The position numbers and the translations under genes were made by a program. Positions 48,926 through 59,040 of a DNA stretch of 64,000 bases are shown one piece after another. Every line of letters starts with the position of its first letter. Position 1 is the stretch's first letter. This stretch comes from Ochotona curzoniae (Eukaryota > Chordata > Mammalia > Lagomorpha > Ochotonidae). The stretch spans positions 9,548,001-9,612,000 of the forward strand of contig NW_024467120.1 of NCBI RefSeq assembly GCF_017591425.1, read 5' to 3'. The notes under the pieces are model-generated. The model did not search any database, was not told where the DNA came from, and saw nothing but the letters and a program-made list of their open reading frames with translations.

Positions 48926-51028
48926 CCGTTCCCTAGGAATCAGCACTTTAATCCCATCCTCTGTCATTTTCCATACATTATGGAACAAGATACAATGATA
49001 AGAAGATACCAGATAATCCCAAACTACTTAGTTTTGATGTTGATAGCACTGAAATTCTAAAACAAGATTCTTAGTGTTGTATCTTATGCTAATGCAGACA
49101 ACTAGCGCAGTCCAGTTATCTTCTCTGCTGCTGTGAAATCTGTCATGAACACATGGACGTGGCTTGAATCCTGCTGTGTATATGTGGGTCAAATAAACAC
49201 CAAGAGGAGGCAGTGCTCATGTCTAGTGCTTACATCAGGCTAACATACACCTAATTTTTAAAACTGTTAGAAATGCAATAGAAAGCATTGGATTTAGTCA
49301 AGACTTCATGGTAATAAGTGACTATATAAGGCTGAGTGATTTTATAGCAGTTATTTAATCACTCTGCATTGCAGAGTACCTCTCCACAAGATGAATGTCT
49401 TTTCAATAAGATGTGTGGTCATAGATTGGTGAGAGACTATAAAAAGATTCAAACACTCAATGCAAGATACCCATTCTGGAAGATGTTCATCCTTTACGTC
49501 TCGCATGATGTAAGACCAGCACTGACAAAGGTGATCTCTATTTCTGGCTTCCCACTAATTTGCTAACATGCTTTGACAAAACTATCAATCACAGCTTAAA
49601 ATTCACTGGGTTCAAATCTATGTAGTTTCCTAACACTTAAGGAAGTTTCAATTTGGAAAGATTTGTTCAAGTTGAGTGGTATATAAAAGACTTAATAACT
49701 AATCATATTATTATAATTCATTTTTTCCACAAAATTTAACAACACTGAATCCATAAGTTATTTTGTAGTTTCTGAATGCCACTGTTGCTTAATGATTTCT
49801 CATATTGTGGACTAGAGGAATGAGCAATGTTGGGTGGCTTCGTGACAAACACTAGTAGTTGTAAATGTAGCACTTCTTTCATAAATTAAATCAGTTTTTT
49901 TAACTCTATGAAAGCTCTGAACTGGCATGTGGGTGTTGATGGAGATGCATTTAGGGTACGAGAAAGAGCACATAAGCCCCAAGGAATTCCTCAGTGTATC
50001 ACAGATTCTTGTTCCAAATGGAAGGAATTTCATTGATTCCTTCTGCTCTGAGTTTGGAAATCATATATCTGTAAAAGGCTTTACCTTGAACATTAGCATC
50101 TTTAAAAAAATAAATTTTTAAAAAATCCATTTGCTTTTTCAATTTTTCATCATTGTCTTGTTACACAACTTGTTATTATACACTTTAAGAGTGGAAGGGA
50201 TGAAAAAATTGTAATAGAAATATATACAAATTAAAGGACATGTACTTTTTTTCAGAAGCAAGATAATTCTTTACTATCTGACCACAATTAAAGTGTTACT
50301 AAGCCTATTACATTAACTAACCTATTTGTTAAATAACAAAAACTTAAGAAACAAAGCTACACTCTTTAAGGAAGGATCACAAAACAACAATCAGGTGTGT
50401 ATTCAAATCAGAATCAACTCCAGCATTTTATCCATGAAAAAATGAATATATATTTCAGTGGAATTTGATGAAACCCAACTTATTTCTTCCTCAAATGAAA
50501 AAGTTGACTTTTTTAACATCAGAAAGCAGGGCCTTGTCCCTGACTGGCACATAAGGGTTATGGGACAGTCAGAAGGCAGGTCAAATCAGAGAAGATAGTA
50601 TTAGTGGTGAAATCGTAAACAGAATGTGGATAATGTCAGTAGAAAAATTTGATATTTTTTGTCAGTTTTATAATTTTGAATAACATGTATTTTCCTTCTG
50701 TCAAGTTTGGACTGCAAGGTCAATCATAAAGAAAATGATTATATACTCTGAGGCACTTAATTATATGTGCACATGTATGGCACATAATTTTATGTGCTAT
50801 AAGTGAGTATTAGTAAATCAGCTAACCTATCATTAACATAAAAACAGGAGTTGTGTAAGGTGCACCTCTCTTCCTGAAGGCTCTAACGTCCTTCTTCAGG
50901 ACTCCAGCCATGTTGGCTTCCTTTCTCATTCCAACACTCACGCGTTTGTCATTTTATAACCTTTACAATGGCCCTTACCTGAACTGAGCATTTTCCCCAT
51001 AGGAATGTGTAAGCCAAATGTATGTGTT
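48926..51028. other. Unassigned AT-rich sequence
   Basis: No gene or recognised repeat was found. Open frames are under 75 codons. Confidence 0.4.
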
Positions 51029-51210
51029 TTTTTTTCTTTATTTTATGACACAATTTAATAGGCACTGGGGTCTGCCCTCCTCCTCTCCATGTTCCCTCCC
51101 CTCCTCATTGTTCTTCACTCCAGTCTTAAAATAGATGTCCTTCACGAACCCTCAGAAGTCCGTCACAGTGGCATCGAGGCGTCTCCCAACAATATAGGTT
51201 ATCTGTAGTT
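51029..51210 (-). mobile_element. L1 3'-UTR fragment
   Basis: A T run and CTTTATTTTATGAC are followed by CAATTTAATAGGCACTGGGG and then C/T-rich CTCCCCTCCTC. This is the same layout as the 3' UTR of the young L1 at 57.18-57.30 kb (TTATAGGCGCTGGGG then a C-rich tract), but diverged. No coding sequence remains. Confidence 0.6.
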
Positions 51211-52556
51211 TTGCTGTAAGTCCATCCTTGCACTACATGTAGCAGGACATACTTCCTTCTGTTTCTACCTATGAACATACTTATTTCTACTACGTTTCCA
51301 TTATATATCCCCTTAGGTTCAGTCTTCCACAGGTTAAAAACAAAAATGGATCTTCATCTCCAAGGTGTTATCAAACTTTTAACAAAGGCAGATGAGAACT
51401 CTTTCCATTTCTCATCCTCTCTATGTCTCTATGCCACACAAATGCATACATTGATTTCTTTGAAAACTATAAAAAGTAAAATACTTTGCTTGTAGTTCAG
51501 TTTTTAGTATATCTGAGGCACTGTATAACTCTGAATGTGTTCATTTGCTGGTATTGCTTTGGCCAACAGTTTTCCTAGATGCATCTTAAGACTTTCTGTG
51601 GACCTTAAGAGACATATTATAGGGATAAAAGCACAAAAATATGTGCCTCTGTATTTGGTAATTCATAATACTGATTGCTATAATAAGCATTGACCTTAAA
51701 TCTCATGCCCTGACACAGTAAAGTTCATTTCTCCACCGATAGGATCCAGTTGCTTGAGATCCTTCACAAAAACAGGCCAACAGTGTCTTTCCTTGTCAGC
51801 GGAAAGCTGTGAAGGTTATTCTGCCTTCCCATCTAACAAGAAAACTGCATTACAAAATCTGACTTGTTCTTTCTCTAAAGTCTCCACAGAGGGAATTTTT
51901 GTTTGATGAGAAGACCATGGAGAAGAAAAACAGGGAATCAAGATGTTTATAATAAACAACAGAGAATGTCAAATGTTGTTAAGTAGAATTTTTCTAACAA
52001 CTCACTTCATTCCTATTCTATAATACCAACAATATTTTCCCAATTCTATTAATCTACATTACTGAAATGATTATGTATGTTAGGAAAGCAGAAAACTAAC
52101 TAATGGGGGATGGACACAGGAAGGGAAGACACAGCACAACAAAGTAATAAGTCAAAGACAAAATCGCACCAGGTTTCAGATATAGAGGCAAAGAAGAGAT
52201 AGGAGAAGGAGAAAACAAGCAAGGGAAGATAGCAGGAAGTTTCAGAGCAAGGGGTCCCTTTCATTAGGGAGGGATCAGCTGGGCTGGGAAACTTAAAATT
52301 CAGCTGATACACATTTTGAAGTATAAAATGGCCAGTCTTTATCCACTAGTTTCAGTCTTCAAACTATCTTTATTTACTTTCTTTCCCTTTTGAAACTGAA
52401 ATTTTGATAGCCCCTGAATCCTCACATGAAATCTAAACCTTAAAAATAAAAACAAAGCAATATAAAACTGGGTTAATATTGGAGGTCCAGGATCGTGGAA
52501 GAATAATCTGTTGTTTCAAATGTCCAGATGCATGATGATTTGCTGTGACCGTCATC
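51211..52556. other. Unassigned sequence
   Basis: No gene or recognised repeat was seen; open frames are under 75 codons. Confidence 0.4.
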
Positions 52557-52922
52557 AAAATCTAACACAGTTTGGACCCAGCGCGGAGGCTTAGCAGTTA
52601 AAAGTCCTTGCCTTGAACATGCCAGGATCTTATATGGACGCCGGTTCTAATGTCAGCAGCTCTACTTCCCATCCAGCTTCCTGCTGGTGGCCTGGGAAAG
52701 CAGTCGAGGACGGCCCAAAGCCTTGCGACCCTGTACACGTGTGGGAGACCCAGAAGAAGTTCCTGGATCCTGGCTTTGGATGGGCATAGCATCGGCCGTT
52801 GCGCTCATTTGGGGAGTGAGTCATCGGGCAGAAGGTCTTCCTCTCTGTCTCTCCTCCTCTCTATATATCTGACTTTGTAGTAAAAATAAAATAAAATCTT
52901 TTAAAAAATCTAACACAGTTTG
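52557..52922 (+). mobile_element. Young CSINE with perfect 18-bp target-site duplication
   Basis: The body (about 52575-52904) is a full-length, little-diverged C repeat of the pika type. The B box lies in CGCCGGTTCTAATGTC, and the tail is TTTGTAGTAAAAATAAAATAAAATC. AAAATCTAACACAGTTTG stands at 52557-52574 and again at 52905-52922, a perfect duplication that shows L1-mediated insertion. The perfect flanks suggest a recent event. Confidence 0.95.
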
Positions 52923-53641
52923 TATGTTTTTATACATTTTTTAGTTCTGTGGGCTACAGGGGCCTACAAAAATGAGATGTCTGTAATAGTATGTACATCT
53001 AGCAACAAGTCCTAGTTTTCTGCATGCTGTTCTCTATAAAGATGTACTAGGTCTACACTAGAAAGACACCTGGCAGAGAAAACTAAGTGAGCCTAGAATA
53101 ACCTATGTGTTGTCTCAAATTATATACTTGACATTAGCCGTTAACTACGAAGAGTAACACTATAGCTTAACACTGGAGTGAATCAGTGGAAAGTAAATTG
53201 TCCAAATAATCCAAATCAATGATTAGGAAACACTAGACTAATATGAACTCAAAGAAACCAAAAACAAAGAGTGTACGTTTTTGCCATGCAGTGGAAAATT
53301 TGACTGGAACACTGGAGGAATAACTCACCAAAGATTTTTCAAACTGGTAGGTCATCAAAGACACAGATTGAAGAACTCCTAGAAAGTTCCAGAAATTAGA
53401 GAAATATTGGCTTTGTGATTACAAAGCAAAATCTGAGCTAGGATTTTGGGATATTAGAGGAAAAATTGGTGAAACTCAAATACAGTAGTGAGTTTGGTTA
53501 ATAGGATACCAAGGTCAAAAATAGTGGCAAGTTTTGTTAATATTTAATACCAATGTTAGTTTTCTTATTCTTACTATTTTACTATGGTTCTATAAAAAAA
53601 AAAAAACTGACACTCTTGGAAATCCTTATTTTGTAACCTTT
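52923..53641. other. Unassigned sequence
   Basis: No recognised feature was found. Confidence 0.35.
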
Positions 53642-54000
53642 AAGAAACTCAGTTTTGGGCCCGGCAGGGTAGGCTGGCGGCTAAAGTCCTCACCTTGCAT
53701 GCTCGGGGATCCCATATGGGTGCCTGTTTGTACTCTGGCTGCTCCACTTTCCATCCAGCTCCCTGACTGTGTCCTGGGAAAGCAGTCAAGAATGGCCCAA
53801 AGAATTTGGACTCTGCACCCACATGGAAGACTCAGAAGAAACTCCTGGCCTCTGGCTTCAGATCATCACAGCCCTGACCATTGCGGCCACTTGGAGAGTG
53901 AACCAGCAGATGGAAGATCTGTCTTTCTGCCTCTCCTTCTCTCTGCAAGTCTGCCTTTCCAATAAAAATATATAAATCTTTTCAAAGAAGTCTCAGCTTT
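53642..54000 (+). mobile_element. CSINE with diverged target-site duplication
   Basis: The body is about 53657-53984, from GGGCCCGGCAGGGTAGGCTGG to CCAATAAAAATATATAAATC. Flanks AAGAAACTCAGTTTT (53642-53656) and AAGAAGTCTCAGCTTT (53985-54000) are a duplication with a few changes. The insertion is therefore older than the one at 52.6 kb. Confidence 0.9.
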
Positions 54001-55118
54001 ACTCAAAGTTAAGTATTAAACAATGAATGGGGCATACAAACAGATGAAGACAATATCATTCATTACACAGTTAATTTAAGGACATACCCAGAGGTAATGC
54101 TACCAATGACAGCAGAGTGTTAGGGTCTCCTTTCATCCCTTCCTGCACACTTTCTCTCTGCCTCTGTCCCCAGGTCAACATTTTCACCATGTCTCTGTTT
54201 CTTCACCGCCACTCAGCTTTCTGTCCCTTCTTCACGAAGAAATGCATCACAATGCAAAGTGTCTATATCATGCTCTGGATCCAGAACACTTTCAAAACCC
54301 TTTTTAGAAGGATACAAGAGACAAGTCTGTGATTCAAATCAAGCCTGGAAGTAATTTGTTTATATTTGACAAATGCGTTTTTTTTTTCTTTTATTCTGAG
54401 CCAGGTTTGACTCCTCTTCTTAAACTCTTTAGGACAACTGTAATCAATAGCTAGTTACTTTCACTGAACAGAGGAAAATAGGAAAGAACACAAAAATTCA
54501 GGGAGTGTTGGAGTCAGGACAGGCTTTCCAGAAAGGAAAGAGAGAGACAAAAACAGTGAAATTTCCTTTCACAGTTTTTGTTCTTCCAATATTTGCTCAT
54601 AAAAAGGGACAATTTGTGTCGGCTATCGTAGATTGATTGCTTCATTTATTTTAAGTTTTTGTTTTACAATTGGGGCCAATGTATATCAATAACCATTTTT
54701 GCTATATTTAACTTATTAAACTTTGGATAAAATGCAATATTCCTTCTGTGGGTGGCTGTATTTGTATGTTGCGGAGCTGCGGGACAATATCAAACATTAT
54801 GTCACAGTTTCCAACCACTTGACTAAGTCAGACAAACATCGTAAGATGCCGCATTCATCGCCTTACTGCCCACACAGCACTAGCCCCAGCCAGAGAAGCC
54901 GGACACTGACATGGTGATTTTTAATAAAAGGGAACTGTTTTGTGTCCTGAACAACTATAAATCTCTTTCCAAATGCAATATTAAATAAGGAGTCATCTAT
55001 CATCTTGGATAATTATGGGGTAATGTAGGGCATTTTTCATGAAGGGGAGCAGACCAGATACAGGGATTAATGGAAGATGATTCACAGGCCATGTGTCTGG
55101 CCGCACAGGGAAGGCATT
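54001..55118. other. Unassigned sequence
   Basis: No gene or named repeat was seen. The 71-codon plus frame at 54117-54332 lacks a domain signature. Confidence 0.4.
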
Positions 55119-55166
55119 GTGCCGATCGCCAGAGCACCTGGGTAGGTGCCGATCACCAGAACATCC
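55119..55166 (+). repeat. Two-copy tandem duplication, period 27 bp
   Basis: GTGCCGATCGCCAGAGCACC at 55119 is repeated as GTGCCGATCACCAGAACATCC at 55146. Confidence 0.8.
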
Positions 55167-55408
55167 TTAGACAAGCTAACGTCTTCAGATGATGTTCCCT
55201 CTCTAAAATTAGAAAATTTCATTATCTTGCTAAATTTTGCCATGACCTACAAATGCGTACACTTTCAGTAAATCTATTGAGCTGGATCTGTGTTTAGTGT
55301 TGATTTACACATGTATTCAGTATTTCCAAGACAACCTTTCTTGTGTCTGGGATTCAGTTCACATATTTTTTTCTCCATGTGTAGTCATCAGTTGGCACAA
55401 CCTGCCTC

Positions 55409-55480
55409 TAATATATATATAATAATGAAAGGATGTATATATATGTGTATATATATATATATCATGTTATACACATATAC
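55409..55480. repeat. (TA)n/(TG)n-rich stretch
   Basis: Several short TA runs are separated by AATAATGAAAGGATG and a TGTGTATA block. Confidence 0.8.
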
Positions 55481-57118
55481 AGTGTATTTACCTAAATACT
55501 CTGTAGATTACAAACTATACATTTAGAACTAGGTTCTTAAAGATCAAAAACTGCAGTATATGGTGGCTGGGACTTGGGAAAACTAACATGGCTAGATAAT
55601 CTCACACCAGAATTTGTGTCTCATCACGCTCATGAAATACTAAAGTCATTAAGATCTCATTATTTTAAATTAGTAGAGACTTTCTAAGTCCGATTTTAAC
55701 TGACATGGTTAGCAAGTGCTTTTGCCTGGGTATAATCATGCTAAACAGGCCTAGTTGTCATAGTTCCTTTCTTGTCATTGCTTCTGTGCCCTGATGGACA
55801 AAGCCCTTACATTCCCAAGGTTTCAATCTCAGACCCACACCTGTTTCTTTCTCACTGCTCCTTTCAACATTTATACCTGGGATTTCTTTCAATCAGTTGT
55901 AGTAGGGCATCAGGCAAGAGAGATAACCGCCTTTGAAAGCAGAATTTGTTTCCAACATTTCCCAAGGGAAGAGGCATACCACACCATGAAAGTCATTGGA
56001 GAGACACTGGGTTTGGTGTTTTAGGAAAGGCTTTGGCCAGAGCATCGATTCAGGTGACTCTGCGAGGTAAATCAAGGAAAGATCAGCCATAAGCTTAGAA
56101 CTGGCAATGTGAAGAAACCTGGAGGATCTACCATCTTGCACCAGGCCTGGTGTTTATTTAGGACAGAGAGTACTTGTTCGATGTGTGGGGATTATGACAG
56201 GAAGAATTTCAGCCCACACATTTTAAATAACAGAAGCAACTTTGGCCATTAATGAATGGATACCAAATAGATGAACATGAAATTAAAGTGAACAAAAAAG
56301 AACCTTGCTGTCTGGTCTATGTTGGTGTTTTAGATGTTTTAACAATACTTACTTTCATTTCCTAAATCTAGACCTCAGTGAATCCTGGATGTTTTCTATG
56401 TACATCTGTTGAGAGAAGTAACTGCTTACGAATGTCAATGAATGCCACAGGAAGACATTCAACACTGTAGTTACTGCTTGTGCCCTGGACACATGAGTGT
56501 AGTCCTCCACTTCCTCCTTTGGTTGTCCCTATCATTGGACATCCAATTCATCCAGACCATAAATCTGAAAGACAGTCTAGCCATTTCCGTTTGTCTTAGG
56601 AGCAATGAGCAATCATGAATCCCTTCTGTTTTTGTATCTTAAATATCTTTTGCATCTGTACTCTGCTTTTCATTTATGATTGCTTAATTTATTGGCCAAA
56701 GAATCACTTATAACCATGTCAAGGAGCTATCTCTTTCTGATAGTCAGGACATGGGCTTCATTACTTCCTTCTCATTGTTGGTGGTTTATCACGATTTCCT
56801 GGGCAAAATCCCAACTGCTAGCACAAATTCCATAATCTTTGCTGGTAACACATGCAATTATGTATTTTTTCCTTAACTAGAGTTGCCCTCTTCCTAGACT
56901 CCCAGATTAAACCACTCATGACTCCTTAAAAAAAAAAAAAAAGATGTATTTTATATTGCTCTATTATCCCTCCTCTGCCACCTGCTTGAAAAAGCCACTA
57001 TTCACACCTATCAGTTTGGATTTTTTCTTTTAATTTAAATGACCTTCATATGCAGCACAGTCAGTATTTCCTTTTGGGATCCTCCTCCATCCCATCTGTT
57101 CCTTTGAATTCCCTCACT
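55481..57118. other. Unassigned sequence before the L1
   Basis: It holds a 14-base A run near 56929-56942. The frames at 55794-56024 (+) and 55893-56141 (-) overlap each other and have no recognised domain. Confidence 0.4.
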
Positions 57119-57129
57119 GCATCATGCCT

Positions 57130-57133
<4 letters not shown>
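57119..57133 (+). repeat. L1 target-site duplication, copy at 3' end
   Basis: GCATCATGCCTTCTT is identical to 63739-63753. The last three bases merge into the poly(T) (poly(A) tail on the minus strand), so the exact length is 12-15 bp. Confidence 0.95.

Positions 57134-57170
<37 letters not shown>
57132..57170 (-). repeat. L1 poly(A) tail
   Basis: 39 uninterrupted T on the plus strand, of which the first two may belong to the duplication. The lack of interruptions fits recent insertion. Confidence 0.95.
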
Positions 57171-57171
<1 letters not shown>

Positions 57172-57645
57172 ACAGGTGTTTTCCTCTCTTTATTTTTTTT
57201 TTTTTTTTTAATTGTTGCTTACATTGTATTATGTAGTACAGTTTTATAGGCGCTGGGGATTCCCCCCACCCCTCCCATAACCCTCCCCCCATGGTGGATT
57301 CCTCCACCTTGTTGCATAACCATAGTTCAAGTTCAGTTGAGATTCATTGCTTGCAAACACATGCCTAGCATAAAGTTCAGCGTCTTATTGTCCAGATAAG
57401 TTCAGTGGCCTCTTGGGGAGACCTTCTATGGTCTGAAGATAGGTCTAACAGAGTAGAGATCCGGTCAGTTAAAAGCCCCAACAAGGCCTCAGTATCAATA
57501 TACAACATTATGGAATTAATTGACATAGTAATGGGTAGACAATATGTTAAAAATAATGCAAGTTCCATTCTTCGAAACATCTGGGTTGAGACAGTATCAA
57601 TGACAGGTTCAGAAAATAACCAACAACCAAACAAAAAATTACAGG
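57171..57645 (-). other. L1 3' UTR with poly(A) signal and G-rich tract
   Basis: About 475 nt follow the ORF2 stop. AATAAA lies on the minus strand at 57189-57194, roughly 20 nt before the tail, next to an internal A run (57193-57209). The plus strand at 57250-57292 is C-rich with several C3-C6 runs, so the RNA sense carries a G-rich polypurine tract. Such tracts are conserved in mammalian L1 3' UTRs and can fold as G-quadruplexes. Confidence 0.85.
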
Positions 57646-59040
57646 TTAAATCAAGGCAAACATGTGGTATCTAATCTTTTGGGATTCACTCATTTCCCTT
57701 AGCATTATAGTTTCCAGTTGTGCCCATTTAGCCACAAAGAACTGCATTTTGTTTTTTTTAATAGCTGAGTAGTATTCCATGGAGTAGATGAACCAAAGCT
57801 TTCTTATCCAATCTTCTGCTGATGGGCATTTCGGTTGCTTCCATGTTTTTGCAATTACTGATTGTGCTGCAATGAACATAGGGATGCATGTTGGTTTGTC
57901 GTAAAACAGGTGTTTTGGATATATTCCTAGGAGTGCTATTGCTGGGTCATATGGTATGCAGATTTTGAGTTGTTTGAGTGTTCTCCAGACTGATTTCCAT
58001 AAAGGCTGTACCAATTTGCAGCTCCACCAGCAGTGGAGTAGGGTTCCCTTTTCCCCGCATCCTCGCCAGCAAGCGTCGTTGGTGTTCTTGTTTATGTGGG
58101 CCAATCTTACTGGTGTTAGGTGGTACCTCATCGATGTTTTAATTTGGATTTCCCTTATTGCTAGGGAGCTGGAACATTTTTTCATATGTTTGTTTGCCAT
58201 TTGGACTTGTTCCTTTGTGAAATGTTTGCCCATTTCCCGTGCCCATTTCTTGAGTGGTTTGTTTGTTTTGGTTTTTTGGTTGTTTTGAAGTTCTTTGTAT
58301 ATCCTGGAAATTAGCCCCCTATCGCCTATATCGTGTGCAAAGATCTTCTCCCAATCTGTGGGTTGCTTTTTTACTTTGTTGATTGTTTCCCTTGCTGTAC
58401 AGAAGCTTCTTAGTTTGATGAGGTCCCATTTGTTTATTCTGTTCTCAACTGCTATTGCTTTTGGTGTCCTTCTTAGAAAGTCGGAACCTACTCCTAGGTC
58501 TTGCAGGGTATTTCCTACATTTTCCTGCAAGAGTTTGAAGGTTTCTGGATGTAGGTTTAGGTCTTTTATCCATGTAGATTGGATCTTAGTGTATGGTGAT
58601 AGATGTGGGTCTATCTTTTTGTTTCTACAGGCTATCAGCCAGTTGTCCCAACAACATTTACTAAAGAGGCCTTCCCACTTGCTTGAGTTGTCATTGGTCT
58701 TTTTGTCAAAGATTAATTGGCTGTATTTGTGTGGGTTCCCTTTTGGTGCTTCTATTCTATTCCATTGATCTTCCTTTCTGTCTTTGTGCCAGTACCAGGC
58801 TGTTTTGATAACCACTGCTCTATAGTATGTCCAGAGGTCCGGGATTGTGATTCCCCCTGCTAACTTCTTATTTTTCAGGATGGTTCTAGCTATTCGTGGT
58901 TTTTTGTGTTTCCAGATGAACTCTTGAATCATTGTATCCAGTTCCGTGAAGAATGTTTTGGGCAATTTGATTGGAATTGCGTTGAAAATGTATATTGCTT
59001 GTGGTAGTATAGACATTTTAATGATATTGATTTTGCCTAT
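57646..59040 (-). pseudogene. L1 ORF2 C-terminal part, beyond the premature stop
   Basis: In frame with the upstream ORF2 part and open for 464 codons to a TAA at 57646-57648. Translation of this segment would need read-through or internal start; the first ATG gives 456 residues. It contains the L1 C-terminal segment with the cysteine motif C-x3-C-x7-H-x4-C (CWRGC ... H ... C, followed by KLVQPLW), which in human L1 is needed for RNP function and retrotransposition. It ends with an [12 protein letters not shown] C terminus. No frameshift or other stop occurs, so the only lesion in ORF2 is the TAG at its 5' border. With that codon counted, the total ORF2 length would be about 1270 codons, close to other mammalian L1s. 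Confidence 0.93.

Noticed and set aside
53534..53965. 143-codon plus-strand frame
   Set aside because: It lies mostly in the CSINE at 53.65-54.0 kb, which yields chance frames; similar SINE-derived frames are at 41683-41952, 39309-39654 and 52598-52880.
57405..57674. 89-codon plus-strand frame at the L1 3' end
   Set aside because: It is antisense to the L1 3' UTR and ORF2 end, with no independent support.
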